Positions 26,801 through 35,297 of a DNA stretch of 64,000 bases are shown one piece after another. The stretch covers positions 62,001 to 126,000 of the forward strand of contig CAWBNC010000019.1 in the NCBI GenBank assembly GCA_963789785.1, written 5' to 3'. The position numbers were made by a program, and so were the translations under genes. The notes under the pieces are model-generated. The model saw nothing but the letters and a program-made list of their open reading frames with translations. It was not told where the DNA came from and searched no databases. The stretch comes from JAEULH01 sp963789785. Its GTDB lineage: Bacteria; Pseudomonadota; Alphaproteobacteria; Rhodospirillales; Defluviicoccaceae. Each line of letters begins with the position of its first letter. Position 1 is the stretch's first letter.

Positions 26801-27484
26801 ATGCTGAGCATCATCATACCGGTGCTGAACGCGGGTCATGTTCTCGCCGGAACCCTTGAGACCGTGGCGAGGGCCAGCCGGCACCTGCCGTGCGAGACTA
26901 TCGTCGTCGACGGCGGTTCGACCGACGACACCGTTCACATTGCCGCCCGCCATGGCGCCATTGTTATCGACAGCGTCCGCGGTCGCGGCGTTCAGCTCGC
27001 CGCCGGCGCCGCCGCAGCGGCCGGCGACTGGTTCTTCTTTCTCCATGCCGACACCCGACCGCAGGCCAACTGGATCGGCGCCGTCCGGAAATTCATCAAC
27101 TCCGGCATGAACGCCAAGCGGGCCGCCGCCCTCCGTTTCCGCCTCGACGACGCGGCTTTTGCCGCACGCCTCGTCGAGCGCGCGGTGGCGGTCCGCAGCA
27201 GCCTCTTCGGCCTGGCCTACGGCGACCAGGGCCTGCTGATCAGTCGCTCGTTCTATGAAGAGATCGGCGGCTACAAGCGCATACCGCTCATGGAGGACGT
27301 CGACATCGTCCGCCGCATCGGCCGGCGGCGGCTGCACATGCTCGACGCTTGCGCGCTCACGTCGGCCACTCGCTACCGCCGCGATGGCTACCTCATGCGG
27401 CCGCTCCGCAACTTGATCTGCCTCGGCCTTTACAGCCTCGGCGCGCCGCCGCGCATTATCAATATCTTCTACCAGTCGCGCTGA
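26801..27484 (+). CDS. Glycosyltransferase of the TIGR04283 (arsenosugar-associated) type
   Basis: A 227-residue GT2-fold enzyme: LSIIIPVLNAG at the N-terminus, IVVDGGSTDDT, then FFLHADTRP with the DxD-like acidic site, GDQGLLISRSFYEEIGGYK and MEDVDIVRR. This set is characteristic of the short family annotated as arsenosugar biosynthesis glycosyltransferase. Whether this organism makes arsenosugars cannot be judged here; no ArsM methyltransferase or partner radical-SAM gene is adjacent. It is divergent from hisG across 212 bases with no other gene seen. Confidence 0.8.
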   Translation: MLSIIIPVLNAGHVLAGTLETVARASRHLPCETIVVDGGSTDDTVHIAARHGAIVIDSVRGRGVQLAAGAAAAAGDWFFFLHADTRPQANWIGAVRKFINSGMNAKRAAALRFRLDDAAFAARLVERAVAVRSSLFGLAYGDQGLLISRSFYEEIGGYKRIPLMEDVDIVRRIGRRRLHMLDACALTSATRYRRDGYLMRPLRNLICLGLYSLGAPPRIINIFYQSR

Positions 27485-27633
27485 AGAAGGAGAACACAGG
27501 TCGGCCGGATGCGCAGCGCCAACCGGCGGGACGAAGGCAGCCTCCGGCTCGCAGCCGTTCCGGTCCAATCGCCCGAGACGTACGGATCTACAGCTACTGG
27601 TCTTGCTCACCTTTTGTTCGAAGACAGGTCGAT

Positions 27634-27963
27634 CTAATTGTGCGTCTCGCGCCGGATTACGTAGCGACCCATCTCCAGGCCGGAGAATATCTCATGAACC
27701 TGAGGGTGGGTAACCGGAGCGCCGGTATTGTCAGGAAGCAGGTTCTGTTCCGAGACATAGGCGATGTAACTTGCCTCCGCGTTCTCGGCAAGGAGATGGT
27801 AAAACGGCTGGTCCTTGCGAGGTCGTACATGCTCCGGAATCGACAGCCACCAATCCTCGGTATTGGCGAAACTCGGGTCTACATCAAAAATGACCCCGCG
27901 AAACGGGTAGTGTCTGTGACGGACGACATCGCCGATCTGGAACTTCGCGTTCTTGATCTCCAT
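27634..27963 (-). CDS. hspQ: Heat shock protein HspQ (YccV family)
   Basis: A 109-residue HspQ protein, first described as a hemimethylated-DNA-binding protein and later as a Lon specificity factor. It is recognised by AKFQIGDVVRHRHYPFRGVIFDVDP, EDWWLSIPE, RPRKDQPFYHLLAEN and YVSEQNLLPD. It stands alone, convergent with the preceding glycosyltransferase. An inverted repeat with a heat-shock-like hexamer lies upstream. Confidence 0.94.
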   Translation of the reverse strand: MEIKNAKFQIGDVVRHRHYPFRGVIFDVDPSFANTEDWWLSIPEHVRPRKDQPFYHLLAENAEASYIAYVSEQNLLPDNTGAPVTHPQVHEIFSGLEMGRYVIRRETHN

Positions 27964-27995
27964 ATCACATCCTCGCTTTGACTACGTCAGGTAGA

Positions 27996-28025
27996 GAGGG
28001 GACGGTGGTGATTTCAAGTCCCCTC
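27996..28025. promoter_or_regulatory. Inverted repeat upstream of hspQ
   Basis: GAGGGGAC (27996-28003) and GTCCCCTC (28018-28025) form a perfect 8-base inverted repeat with a 14-base loop, 33 bases upstream of the hspQ start. Read toward hspQ it contains CTTGAAA followed ten bases later by CCCC, reminiscent of a sigma-32 promoter but with a spacer about three bases too short. It may be an operator or an RNA hairpin. Confidence 0.35.
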
Positions 28026-28135
28026 CCGGTGCTGAACGCTCGGCCGCGCCGGCGGATGACTAATGAGGCCGCGAGATTGGCGCCGAACGGGGCGCACCAT
28101 CGATGTGGCAGGCGGTCCGGAATGGCAAACGACGA

Positions 28136-28774
28136 ATGTTAATCGAGGTGATCTTCGATCCGGGCTGTCCGTGGTGCTTCATCGGCAAGCGGCAACTGGA
28201 GCAAGCGCTTGACCTTCGCCCAGGTCTGGATGCGACCGTTCGCTGGTGGCCATTTCTGCTCAATCCGGATATGCCAACCGAGGGGATCGACCGCGGAACC
28301 TACCTCATGCGCAAGTTCGGCAGCCAGGCGCGGATCAGCCGCGTATTCGGCGCGATCGCGGATTTCGCCGAGTCCGTCGGGATAGCGTTCTCCTTCGATC
28401 AGATCCAGCGCACGCCCAATACCCTGCATGCGCACCGGCTTGTTCGTTACGCCGAGGTCCATGGCCTCGCCGCCGCGGCGGTCGAAGCCCTGTTCAGCAG
28501 CCACTTTGTCTCCGGCCGCGACATCGGCGCGATCGGGGAGTTGGTCCGCATCGGCTCCCGGCTCGGTTTGGACGCCACGGCGCTTCGCCTTTATCTGGCC
28601 AGCGAGCGCGACGTGACGGATGTTTATGCCGCGAACGCTCGCGCCCACCGGCTAGGCATCAACGGCGTTCCGACTTTTGTGTTCGCACGTTCATACGTGA
28701 TTTCTGGCGCGCAGGAGCCGCAGGTATTTAGCCGTATGCTCGATATTGCCCGCGAGCGGGCGCTGGCCGGTTGA
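28136..28774 (+). CDS. DsbA-family oxidoreductase (FrnE-like)
   Basis: A 212-residue cytoplasmic thioredoxin-fold protein of the DsbA/2-hydroxychromene-2-carboxylate isomerase superfamily. The active site CPWC (Cys11, Cys14) lies in FDPGCPWCFIGK, and the family motifs NTLHAHRLVRYA and INGVPTFVF with the cis-proline loop follow. No signal peptide is present, so it is FrnE-like. ATG 28136 is used; ATG 28103 in the same frame would add eleven residues. Function in the cell is unknown. Confidence 0.82.
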   Translation: MLIEVIFDPGCPWCFIGKRQLEQALDLRPGLDATVRWWPFLLNPDMPTEGIDRGTYLMRKFGSQARISRVFGAIADFAESVGIAFSFDQIQRTPNTLHAHRLVRYAEVHGLAAAAVEALFSSHFVSGRDIGAIGELVRIGSRLGLDATALRLYLASERDVTDVYAANARAHRLGINGVPTFVFARSYVISGAQEPQVFSRMLDIARERALAG

Positions 28775-29223
28775 GGCGCAAAGCGGATGTCAGATAGCTC
28801 TTTGTGATGAGGAAGATGTTTAGCGCAGATTATGGACACGCAGAAGAGACGCGGCTACGTAAAATCCAATGCACGCGCGGGCCAGTTCTGCGGGCCTCGC
28901 GCAAGGAGCGACTATAAGGTCAAGAAAGGATAATTGCTGCTATTGCAGATAGCCGCGAGAGTCATCAATCGGCCGTTTTTCCAAGGGTTAATCGGTTCTG
29001 TACCGCAGTGCCGGCGGCCGTGATAATGCTTCTCAGGTACGTGGCTTAGGCACCGGGCGGCGAAACAAGGACGCGCAATGAGGATGCGCGCGCGGCAACC
29101 GGTGCTGGTATCCCATCGGTCACTCCCGCAAAAGGAGAAAATCAGTGACGGCCGTCACAGCAAGAGCGGTGTCGTTTGGGTAAGGTTGCCTTCGGAATGC
29201 AAACATTTTTTTCGGCGACGGAA
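28775..29223. other. Intergenic stretch, mostly without features
   Basis: About 450 bases between the DsbA-like gene and the LuxR-type regulator, less GC-rich than the flanks. Apart from one possible 33-codon ORF (28832-28933) I see no tRNA, known riboswitch or repeat. AAAAGGAG near 29135 precedes no convincing long frame. Confidence 0.4.
28832..28933 (+). CDS. Possible small basic protein, 33 residues
   Basis: An ATG-initiated frame encoding 33 residues, starting MDTQKRRGY and ending DYKVKKG, very rich in Lys and Arg with one Cys. The composition (KR-rich, GY, SNARAG, GPRAR) looks ordered rather than random and it lies in an otherwise empty gap. The ribosome site is weak (GGAAG too far upstream). 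No family is recognised; it could be chance. Confidence 0.25.
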   Translation: MDTQKRRGYVKSNARAGQFCGPRARSDYKVKKG

Positions 29224-30363
29224 ATGACTGACACCCTCCTGCGAACCATTTCGGCCTTCTGTGACGCAAGCGCCGACCCGGCGCTGTGGCCCGACGCACT
29301 GGCGCAGCTGGCGGAGGCGACGGATGCCGATGCCGCCTTCATCGCCGAGCATGGTTCGGGCGGCGAGCCCGGCCGCATCGTTCACGCTTCAGGGATCGAC
29401 GAGAAACAGCACCTGAACTATCCGGCGCTGGCGCAAACGCTCTCGGCCTGGCTGCAGATAGACGACGTTGCGGCTGCGAAGCAGGCATTGTGGGAGGGAG
29501 AGGAAATCGACGTCGATGGCACGCCGCTCTCACGCAGCGCGTTCACCCTTGACTGGCTACAGGCGCAGAGTCTCTATCATGTGCTCCTCGCTGTGTCGTT
29601 GTCGCCCACCGGTTCGATCGAATTGATCGTCGTTGCCCGCAGCCGTCGTCACGGCCGCTTTCGCGCCGATGCCAAATCCCGTTTTACGGCGCTGCTGCCC
29701 CACCTCCAGCATCGTCTGGCGGCTGGCGACTCGAAGCGCGCGGCAACAGGCTTACACGGCGCGGCCCTGATCGCGCTGGAGGGCATCGCGCTCGGCGTGG
29801 CCCTGATCCGCGGCGACGGCGGCGTTCTGTTCGCCAACGCCGCTGCCAATGCAGTGATCAACAACGGCGACATTCTGTCACTCAGCCATGGCGCTCTGGC
29901 GCTCGGTCAGCCCGGCCGGCGCGGGCGGTTCCGCGAACTTCTTACGCGACTGGCGGCAATGGTGCGCGATGGCGAGCAGTCCGCGGCCCAGGCCATATCC
30001 GTGCCGCGGCCAGCGCGACAGCGGCCGGTCGGCCTGCTCGTCTGGTCGCTGCCCCACGCCGCCGAAGCCGGTCCCGACGAGCCCGTCGCCATCGTCTTCA
30101 TAGGCGATCCGGAACATCCCGGTGAAATCGACGCCGGTCGGCTCTGCGATCTGTACGGCCTGAGCCGGGCGGAAGCGCGCGTCGCCGCTCTTCTTGCCCA
30201 GGGACATCGACTTGACGAGACCGCGCAGATCCTCGGCGTGGCCTACGAGACGGTGCGCAAGCACCTGAAGCAGATTTTCAGCAAGACCGGAACCGACCGC
30301 CAGGCGGAGCTCGTCCGGATGCTGGTCGGCGGCCCGGCCGCCGTCTCAAGTCCGTCCACCTGA
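29224..30363 (+). CDS. LuxR-type helix-turn-helix transcriptional regulator
   Basis: A regulator of about 379 residues with a C-terminal LuxR/GerE DNA-binding domain: YGLSRAEARVAALLAQGHRLDETAQILGVAYETVRKHL then QIFSKTGTDRQAELVR. The N-terminal 250 residues have no named sensor domain; a region around LRTISAFCDASADPALWPDAL is typical of uncharacterised alphaproteobacterial LuxR proteins. ATG 29224 follows GACGGAA; ATG 29197 or TTG 29176 in the same frame are alternatives. The next gene is a transporter 83 bases downstream, a possible target. Ligand unknown. Confidence 0.78.
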   Translation: MTDTLLRTISAFCDASADPALWPDALAQLAEATDADAAFIAEHGSGGEPGRIVHASGIDEKQHLNYPALAQTLSAWLQIDDVAAAKQALWEGEEIDVDGTPLSRSAFTLDWLQAQSLYHVLLAVSLSPTGSIELIVVARSRRHGRFRADAKSRFTALLPHLQHRLAAGDSKRAATGLHGAALIALEGIALGVALIRGDGGVLFANAAANAVINNGDILSLSHGALALGQPGRRGRFRELLTRLAAMVRDGEQSAAQAISVPRPARQRPVGLLVWSLPHAAEAGPDEPVAIVFIGDPEHPGEIDAGRLCDLYGLSRAEARVAALLAQGHRLDETAQILGVAYETVRKHLKQIFSKTGTDRQAELVRMLVGGPAAVSSPST

Positions 30364-30446
30364 GGTCGGCAGGGCCGGTCGAAGAGGCTGCGTCGGAGAC
30401 GGCCGGAAACCTGCGCGTCCGGAGTTGACAGTCGCTGCAGAGGGGC

Positions 30447-31415
30447 ATGGCCGAGCGCACGTCCGCCGCGTCGCTGATCGCATTGCTGGGCGCGGTGCTT
30501 CCCCGGATCGCCCGCCACGCGGGGCCCATCCTGGCCGCCGGTGTGTTTGCCGGTTTTGCCGTGCCGACTGTGGCCGCGACGCTTCGCCCGGCGCTCACCG
30601 CCGTCGTCTGGCTTCTGTTCGCGCTCAGCGCGTTGCGCATCGACTGGCCGGGCGCAGTGCGCGAGGTTCGTCGGCCACTGCGCGTCGTCGCACTGGTCGT
30701 TCTGCTGCTGATCGCCGCGCCAACGCTCATGGTTGCCGCCGTTCGCGCGCTGAACGTCGACGACGAACTCGCCACGGCGCTCGTGATGATGGCCGCGGCA
30801 CCGCCGATCATCTCTTCGCCGGCGCTGGCCCTGCTTCTTGGTCTCGATGCCGCGCTCAGCCTGGTGGTGATGGTTGCGGCGACGCTGGCGGCGCCGGTGG
30901 TACTGCCGGCAGTCGTCCTTGGCCTGCTCGGCATGAACCTCGAAGTCAGCCCGGGTGCACTCGTGCTGCGCCTGGGCCTGTTCGTCGCCACGGCTCTGGC
31001 CTGCGGCCTTGCCCTGCGCGCCGCAGCCGGTCCGGCTCGCCTCAAAGCGGGCGCGGCGTTTATCGACGGTTTCGCGGTTCTGCTCCTCGTCGTCTTCTCC
31101 ATCGCGATCATGGATGGCGTCAGCGCGACGGCGCTCTCCGATCCCGGTCACGTTCTGCGTTACGTCACGGCTGCATTCGCGGCCAACCTTGCCCTTCAGG
31201 CCGGGGGTGCCGCCGCCTGCGCGGGACTTGGCAGCCGCCGCGCCCTGACCGTCGGCTTCTCCGCCGGCAACCGCAACATGGCGCTCCTCCTCGCGGTCCT
31301 TCCGGCGACAACCGAGCCCGGCGTGCTCTTGTACTTTGCCCTGGCTCAGCTCCCGATCTACATCCTCCCCGCCGGCCTGTCGCCGCTTTACCGCCGGGTG
31401 CTGAGGGCGCCCTGA
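30447..31415 (+). CDS. Bile acid:sodium symporter-like membrane protein
   Basis: A 322-residue polytopic protein with about nine or ten hydrophobic segments, resembling the SBF/BASS (BART) superfamily. Useful landmarks are LVMMAAAPPIISSPALALLLG, with paired prolines in a crossover-like segment, and SAGNRNMALLLAVLP, the second half's GNxxxA pattern. ATG 30447 begins MAERTSAAS. Substrate is unknown; members carry organic anions or metalloids. It follows the LuxR-type regulator on the same strand. Confidence 0.7.
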   Translation: MAERTSAASLIALLGAVLPRIARHAGPILAAGVFAGFAVPTVAATLRPALTAVVWLLFALSALRIDWPGAVREVRRPLRVVALVVLLLIAAPTLMVAAVRALNVDDELATALVMMAAAPPIISSPALALLLGLDAALSLVVMVAATLAAPVVLPAVVLGLLGMNLEVSPGALVLRLGLFVATALACGLALRAAAGPARLKAGAAFIDGFAVLLLVVFSIAIMDGVSATALSDPGHVLRYVTAAFAANLALQAGGAAACAGLGSRRALTVGFSAGNRNMALLLAVLPATTEPGVLLYFALAQLPIYILPAGLSPLYRRVLRAP

Positions 31416-31563
31416 CAACTCGTCGGCCGGCCTGTCAGCCGGGGCCGGTGCGGGCATCCCACCGGCGTCGCACGGCCTCGCCGCGCTTGCCAGTCCCGCC
31501 CGTTCCGGTCAATGGTGCGGCCCCGGCGCGGCCATTTCAGCGCTCATCACGGAGTTCGACGGT

Positions 31564-32304
31564 TTGACGTTCTGGGGCAAGGTCTTCGGCAGCATGGCGG
31601 GCTTCGCCTTCGGCGGTCCGCTTGGCGCCTTGGTCGGCGCCTTCGCCGGCCACGCCATGGACCGGCTGCGCGAGCAGGGTGAAGCGCTCGGGCTGAGCGG
31701 CAGCCAGGCGGCGCGGCAGACCACCTTTGCCGTTGCCGCGATCGTCCTCGGCGCGAAAACGGCCAAAGCTGACGGTCATGTCAGCCGTGCCGAGGTCGCC
31801 GCGTTCAAGCAGGTCTTTCGCATCCCACCCGCGGAAAAGGCGAACGTGGGGCGGATCTTCAACATGGCCAAGCGCGACGCCCGCGGTTTCGAACCGTACG
31901 CCCGCCAGGTCGCGGCGCTCTTCCGCGACGAGCCCGCGGTACTCGAAGAGCTTCTCGCCGGGCTGTTCCATGTCGCCCGCGCCGACGGCCCGCTGCGGCC
32001 GGCGCAGCGCGAGTTCCTGCGCCAGGTCGCGGGCATCTTCGCCATCCGCGAGCCGGCGTTCGCGCGCGTCGAAGCCGGATTCGCGCCGCAGTCCGGCGGC
32101 GATCCCTATGCTGTTCTCGGGGTTGGCCCTTCCGCCGGCGATGACGAGATCAAGGCAGCGTATCGCCGGCTGATCCGCGAGAACCATCCCGACACGTTGA
32201 TGGCCAAGGGAATGCCGCCCGAGTTCGTCCAGGTCGCAAACGAGCGCATGGCGGCGATCAACGCGGCCTACGACGAGATCGGAAAACGCCGCGGGCTGCG
32301 ATGA
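31564..32304 (+). CDS. djlA: DjlA-like J-domain protein with TerB domain
   Basis: A 246-residue co-chaperone. An N-terminal glycine-rich hydrophobic segment (MAGFAFGGPLGALVGAFAG) is the membrane anchor. Residues about 55-170 form a TerB-like helical domain (GAKTAKADGHVSRAE, HVARADGPLRPAQREFL). The C-terminal J domain has YAVLGV, the HPD tripeptide in ENHPDTL and a final helix. It would stimulate DnaK ATPase at the membrane. The start is TTG 31564; no ATG is available near it. Confidence 0.9.
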   Translation: MTFWGKVFGSMAGFAFGGPLGALVGAFAGHAMDRLREQGEALGLSGSQAARQTTFAVAAIVLGAKTAKADGHVSRAEVAAFKQVFRIPPAEKANVGRIFNMAKRDARGFEPYARQVAALFRDEPAVLEELLAGLFHVARADGPLRPAQREFLRQVAGIFAIREPAFARVEAGFAPQSGGDPYAVLGVGPSAGDDEIKAAYRRLIRENHPDTLMAKGMPPEFVQVANERMAAINAAYDEIGKRRGLR

Positions 32305-32350
32305 TCGATGCCCGTGGCCGACTTTGCCCATCGTCCGGGCCCCACCGGCG

Positions 32351-33216
32351 ATGAGCCCCGTCGACTTCGGCGCGGCGATGCTGGTTGTGGTGATCTGGGC
32401 CTTCAACTTCATTGCCGCCAAGATCGGTCTGGGCGAGCTGCCGCCGCTGCTTGATGTTGGGCCTGCGCTTCGCCGTCGTCGCCGTGCTGCTCGCTCCTTT
32501 CCTCAGGCCGCTGCGGCGGCGATGGGCGCTCGTCGCAATGCGTCGCCGTGGTCCTCGGCGGGCTGCATTTCGGCCTGCTGTTCACTGGGCTGAAGGGCGT
32601 CAACGCCGGGCCGGCGGCCATCGCCATCCAGCTCACCGTGCCGTTCAGCGCGCTGCTCGCCTGGCTCGTCTACGCCGAGCGGATGGGCCGATGGCAGCTT
32701 GCCGGAATTGCTGTTGCGTTCGCAGGCATCTACATCCTCGCCGGCGACGCGACGGAGCGGCCCGACCCGGCTTCCTTCCTGATCATTGTCGTCGGCGCCT
32801 TCGCCTGGGCGGTGGCCAACATCCTGATCAAGCGTTTGGGCCGGATCAATCCGTTCGTTCTGAATGCCTGGATCGCGCTCATCGCCGCGCCTCTGCTTTT
32901 CAGCGCCAGCGCGGTGCTGGAAAGCGGGCAGATCCGGGCGTTGACCGGCGCCGGCTGGCGGGGCTGGGGGGCGGTCTTCTACATGGCCGTCGGCGCCTCG
33001 ATCACGGCCTACGGCCTGTGGTATTATCTCATCGGCAAGTATCCATTGAATCGCATCGTCCCGCTCACGCTTCTCTCGCCGGTTCTCGCGGTCGCGCTTG
33101 CCATGGTCATTCTCGACGAACCGGCGACGGTGCGGATCCTTGCGGGTGGTGCAATCACGATCTTCGGCGTCGCCATGATCCAGTTCCTGAAACATGCGCC
33201 GCCGGCGCCGCCATGA
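32351..33216 (+). CDS. EamA/DMT-family transporter, frame broken near 32453 and 32540
   Basis: A drug/metabolite-type exporter with ten expected membrane segments in two EamA repeats. The pieces are AAMLVVVIWAFNFIAAKIGLGELPPLL, then MLGLRFAVVAVLLAPFLRPL, then VVLGGLHFGLLFTGLKG to the end, in three successive frames. Each step is +1, and dropping one base at each site reproduces family spacing (LPPLL-MLGLRFA). The span of 866 bases is a multiple of three plus two, as two extra bases predict. The repaired length is about 287 residues. The last 23 bases overlap ampD. Substrate unknown. Confidence 0.8.
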
Positions 33217-33895
33217 GGCCGGATTGATCGCCGATCATCCTCCGAAGTGCTACGATGCGCGCCCCGACGACGGCGTCGTCGACATTCTGGTGCTCCACTA
33301 CACGGGCATGGAAAGTGCGGCCGCCGCGCTGGAAAGGCTGCGCGATCCATGCATCGCCGTCAGCGCCCATTATCTCATCGACGAGGACGGCCGGATCCTG
33401 AGCCTGGTCGACGAGCGCCGCCGCGCCTGGCACGCCGGCGTTGCCTTCTGGCGCGGCTCACGCGACATCAACGCCCGCTCCATCGGCATCGAACTGGTCA
33501 ATCCCGGCCACGATTTCGGCTACCGCCCGTTCGCCCCGGCGCAGATGGCGGCGCTGACCGAGCTCGCCGGCGACATCCTCGCCCGCCACCCCATCCCGCC
33601 GCGCAACGTTGTCGGCCATTCCGACGTGGCACCGGAGCGGAAGATGGATCCCGGCGAGCTGTTCGACTGGCCCGGGCTCGCCGCCGCCGGTATCGGCCTC
33701 TGGCCAGAGAAGGGCGATGCAATGGCCTTGGACGACAGTGCCACTTACGCCATGCTGGCCGAGTTTGGCTATGCCGTCGACAACCCGTTCGCCGCGCTCA
33801 CAGCGTTTCAGCGTCATTTCCGCCCCCAGCAGGTGCACGGCCGCATCGACCGGGAAACCGTCCGCCGCCTGTCCGGCCTGCTCGCCCTCGTCTGA
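33194..33895 (+). CDS. ampD: N-acetylmuramoyl-L-alanine amidase (AmpD type)
   Basis: A 233-residue amidase_2 protein that cleaves the lactyl-amide bond of anhydromuropeptides in wall recycling. Zinc ligands are in LVLHYTG and GHSDVAPERKMDPG; AISAHY-like VSAHYLI, EDG and AWHAG segments also match. Residues about 175-230 form a small peptidoglycan-binding helical domain (AFQRHFRP). No signal peptide, so the cytoplasmic AmpD role fits. ATG 33194 lies inside the end of the EamA gene. rnpB begins 76 bases downstream. Confidence 0.9.
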   Translation: MRRRRRHEAGLIADHPPKCYDARPDDGVVDILVLHYTGMESAAAALERLRDPCIAVSAHYLIDEDGRILSLVDERRRAWHAGVAFWRGSRDINARSIGIELVNPGHDFGYRPFAPAQMAALTELAGDILARHPIPPRNVVGHSDVAPERKMDPGELFDWPGLAAAGIGLWPEKGDAMALDDSATYAMLAEFGYAVDNPFAALTAFQRHFRPQQVHGRIDRETVRRLSGLLALV

Positions 33896-33970
33896 TCCCG
33901 CACTGGCAGTGGGGCCGGCCGTGGGTGGAAACGAGTGGTTGAAACCCTGCCGCGGAGGTCTAGTCTCAGA

Positions 33971-34385
<415 letters not shown>

Positions 34386-34464
34386 TTTCGCCCCGTCGCC
34401 TCCGCGGGCGCGGCCGTGTTCTTGCCGGCGCTGGCTCATGGCGTCATCACGGACGCGCCGCATC

Positions 34465-34486
34465 AGGAACCCGCGGGTTCCTGTTT
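34465..34486 (+). terminator. Possible terminator downstream of rnpB
   Basis: An 18-base perfect palindrome, AGGAACCCG followed by CGGGTTCCT, is immediately followed by GTTTT. It lies 80 bases after the rnpB 3' end in a gene-free stretch and is the best candidate for an intrinsic terminator. The rest of the 438-base gap to mraZ (34386-34823) holds only the MraZ boxes below. Confidence 0.45.
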
Positions 34487-34688
34487 TGCCAAGCTTCGAA
34501 GGTCAGAACATAAGAAGAACACGCGAAGGCGTACGGCGGCGATAATCGTCGATGCGCATAGACGGTAACTTCGCCTCGCGAGCATTTGCGCCGCAGTTCC
34601 ATTGAATGTGCATTCTCTGTCTCCAGGCGACGGAAAATCTTTTCGCCGCCCGCGCAAGACATTGTTAATCCAATTAGTTCCATGCTTG

Positions 34689-34722
34689 CCCATTGACGCC
34701 CATCGCTGCCCATGGTATCCCA
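34689..34722. promoter_or_regulatory. MraZ operator: four 10-base-spaced TGGG boxes
   Basis: CCCA occurs at 34689, 34699, 34709 and 34719, exactly every ten bases, which is TGGG-N6 repeated four times on the opposite strand. This is the known MraZ operator pattern (direct TGGG repeats upstream of mraZ). It ends 101 bases before the mraZ ATG, so autoregulation of the dcw operon is likely. Confidence 0.8.
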
Positions 34723-34823
34723 TGTTCTACCGTTGCGTGGGTTGTCTGGGAGTGACCAGCGCCGACGGCGCCTCAAGGAACGCGCGACGCGCCACGGTGG
34801 CGCGCCTGAGACGAGGAGCGGTC

Positions 34824-35297
34824 ATGCCGTTGCTGGTCGGCCGTTACGTCAACAAGATTGACCGCAAGGGCAGGGTGTCCGTCCCGAAGTCTTTCCGCGA
34901 CGCCCTGAGCGAACAGTCGTCCGGGTTCGTCGGGATCTATGCCTATCCCTTGTTCAAGGCGGCCGCCGTCGAAGCCTGCGGCGAGACATTCATGAAGCAG
35001 TTGGCCGACAGCATCGACGACCTCGACATGTTCTCCGACGACCAAGACGACCTCGCCTCGATCGTGCTGGAGAGCGCCCATCAGCTTCCGTTCGACCCGG
35101 AAGGACGCGTCGTCCTTCCCGCCGATCTGCTCGATCATGGGGCGCTGTCCGGCGAGGCCATGTTCGTCGGCCGCGGCGCCCGCTTCACCATCTGGAATCC
35201 CGCGACCTTCGCCGAACACCAGGGCCAGGCCTTCGCCCGCGCCCGCAATCGCGGCGCGACCCTGCCGCTGCGGCGTGCGCAGGAGGGAGCGTCTTGA
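34824..35297 (+). CDS. mraZ: Transcriptional regulator MraZ
   Basis: A 157-residue protein with two SpoVT/AbrB-like halves. The first has GRYVNKIDRKGRVSVPKSFRDAL; the second has LPFDPEGRVVLPADLLDHGAL, both with the DxxGR motif. It binds the TGGG repeats upstream of itself and represses the dcw cluster. ATG 34824 has a GAGGAG site; the frame is open upstream without support. The stop overlaps the rsmH start (TTGA). First gene of a run of some fifteen tightly packed genes. Confidence 0.96.
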   Translation: MPLLVGRYVNKIDRKGRVSVPKSFRDALSEQSSGFVGIYAYPLFKAAAVEACGETFMKQLADSIDDLDMFSDDQDDLASIVLESAHQLPFDPEGRVVLPADLLDHGALSGEAMFVGRGARFTIWNPATFAEHQGQAFARARNRGATLPLRRAQEGAS

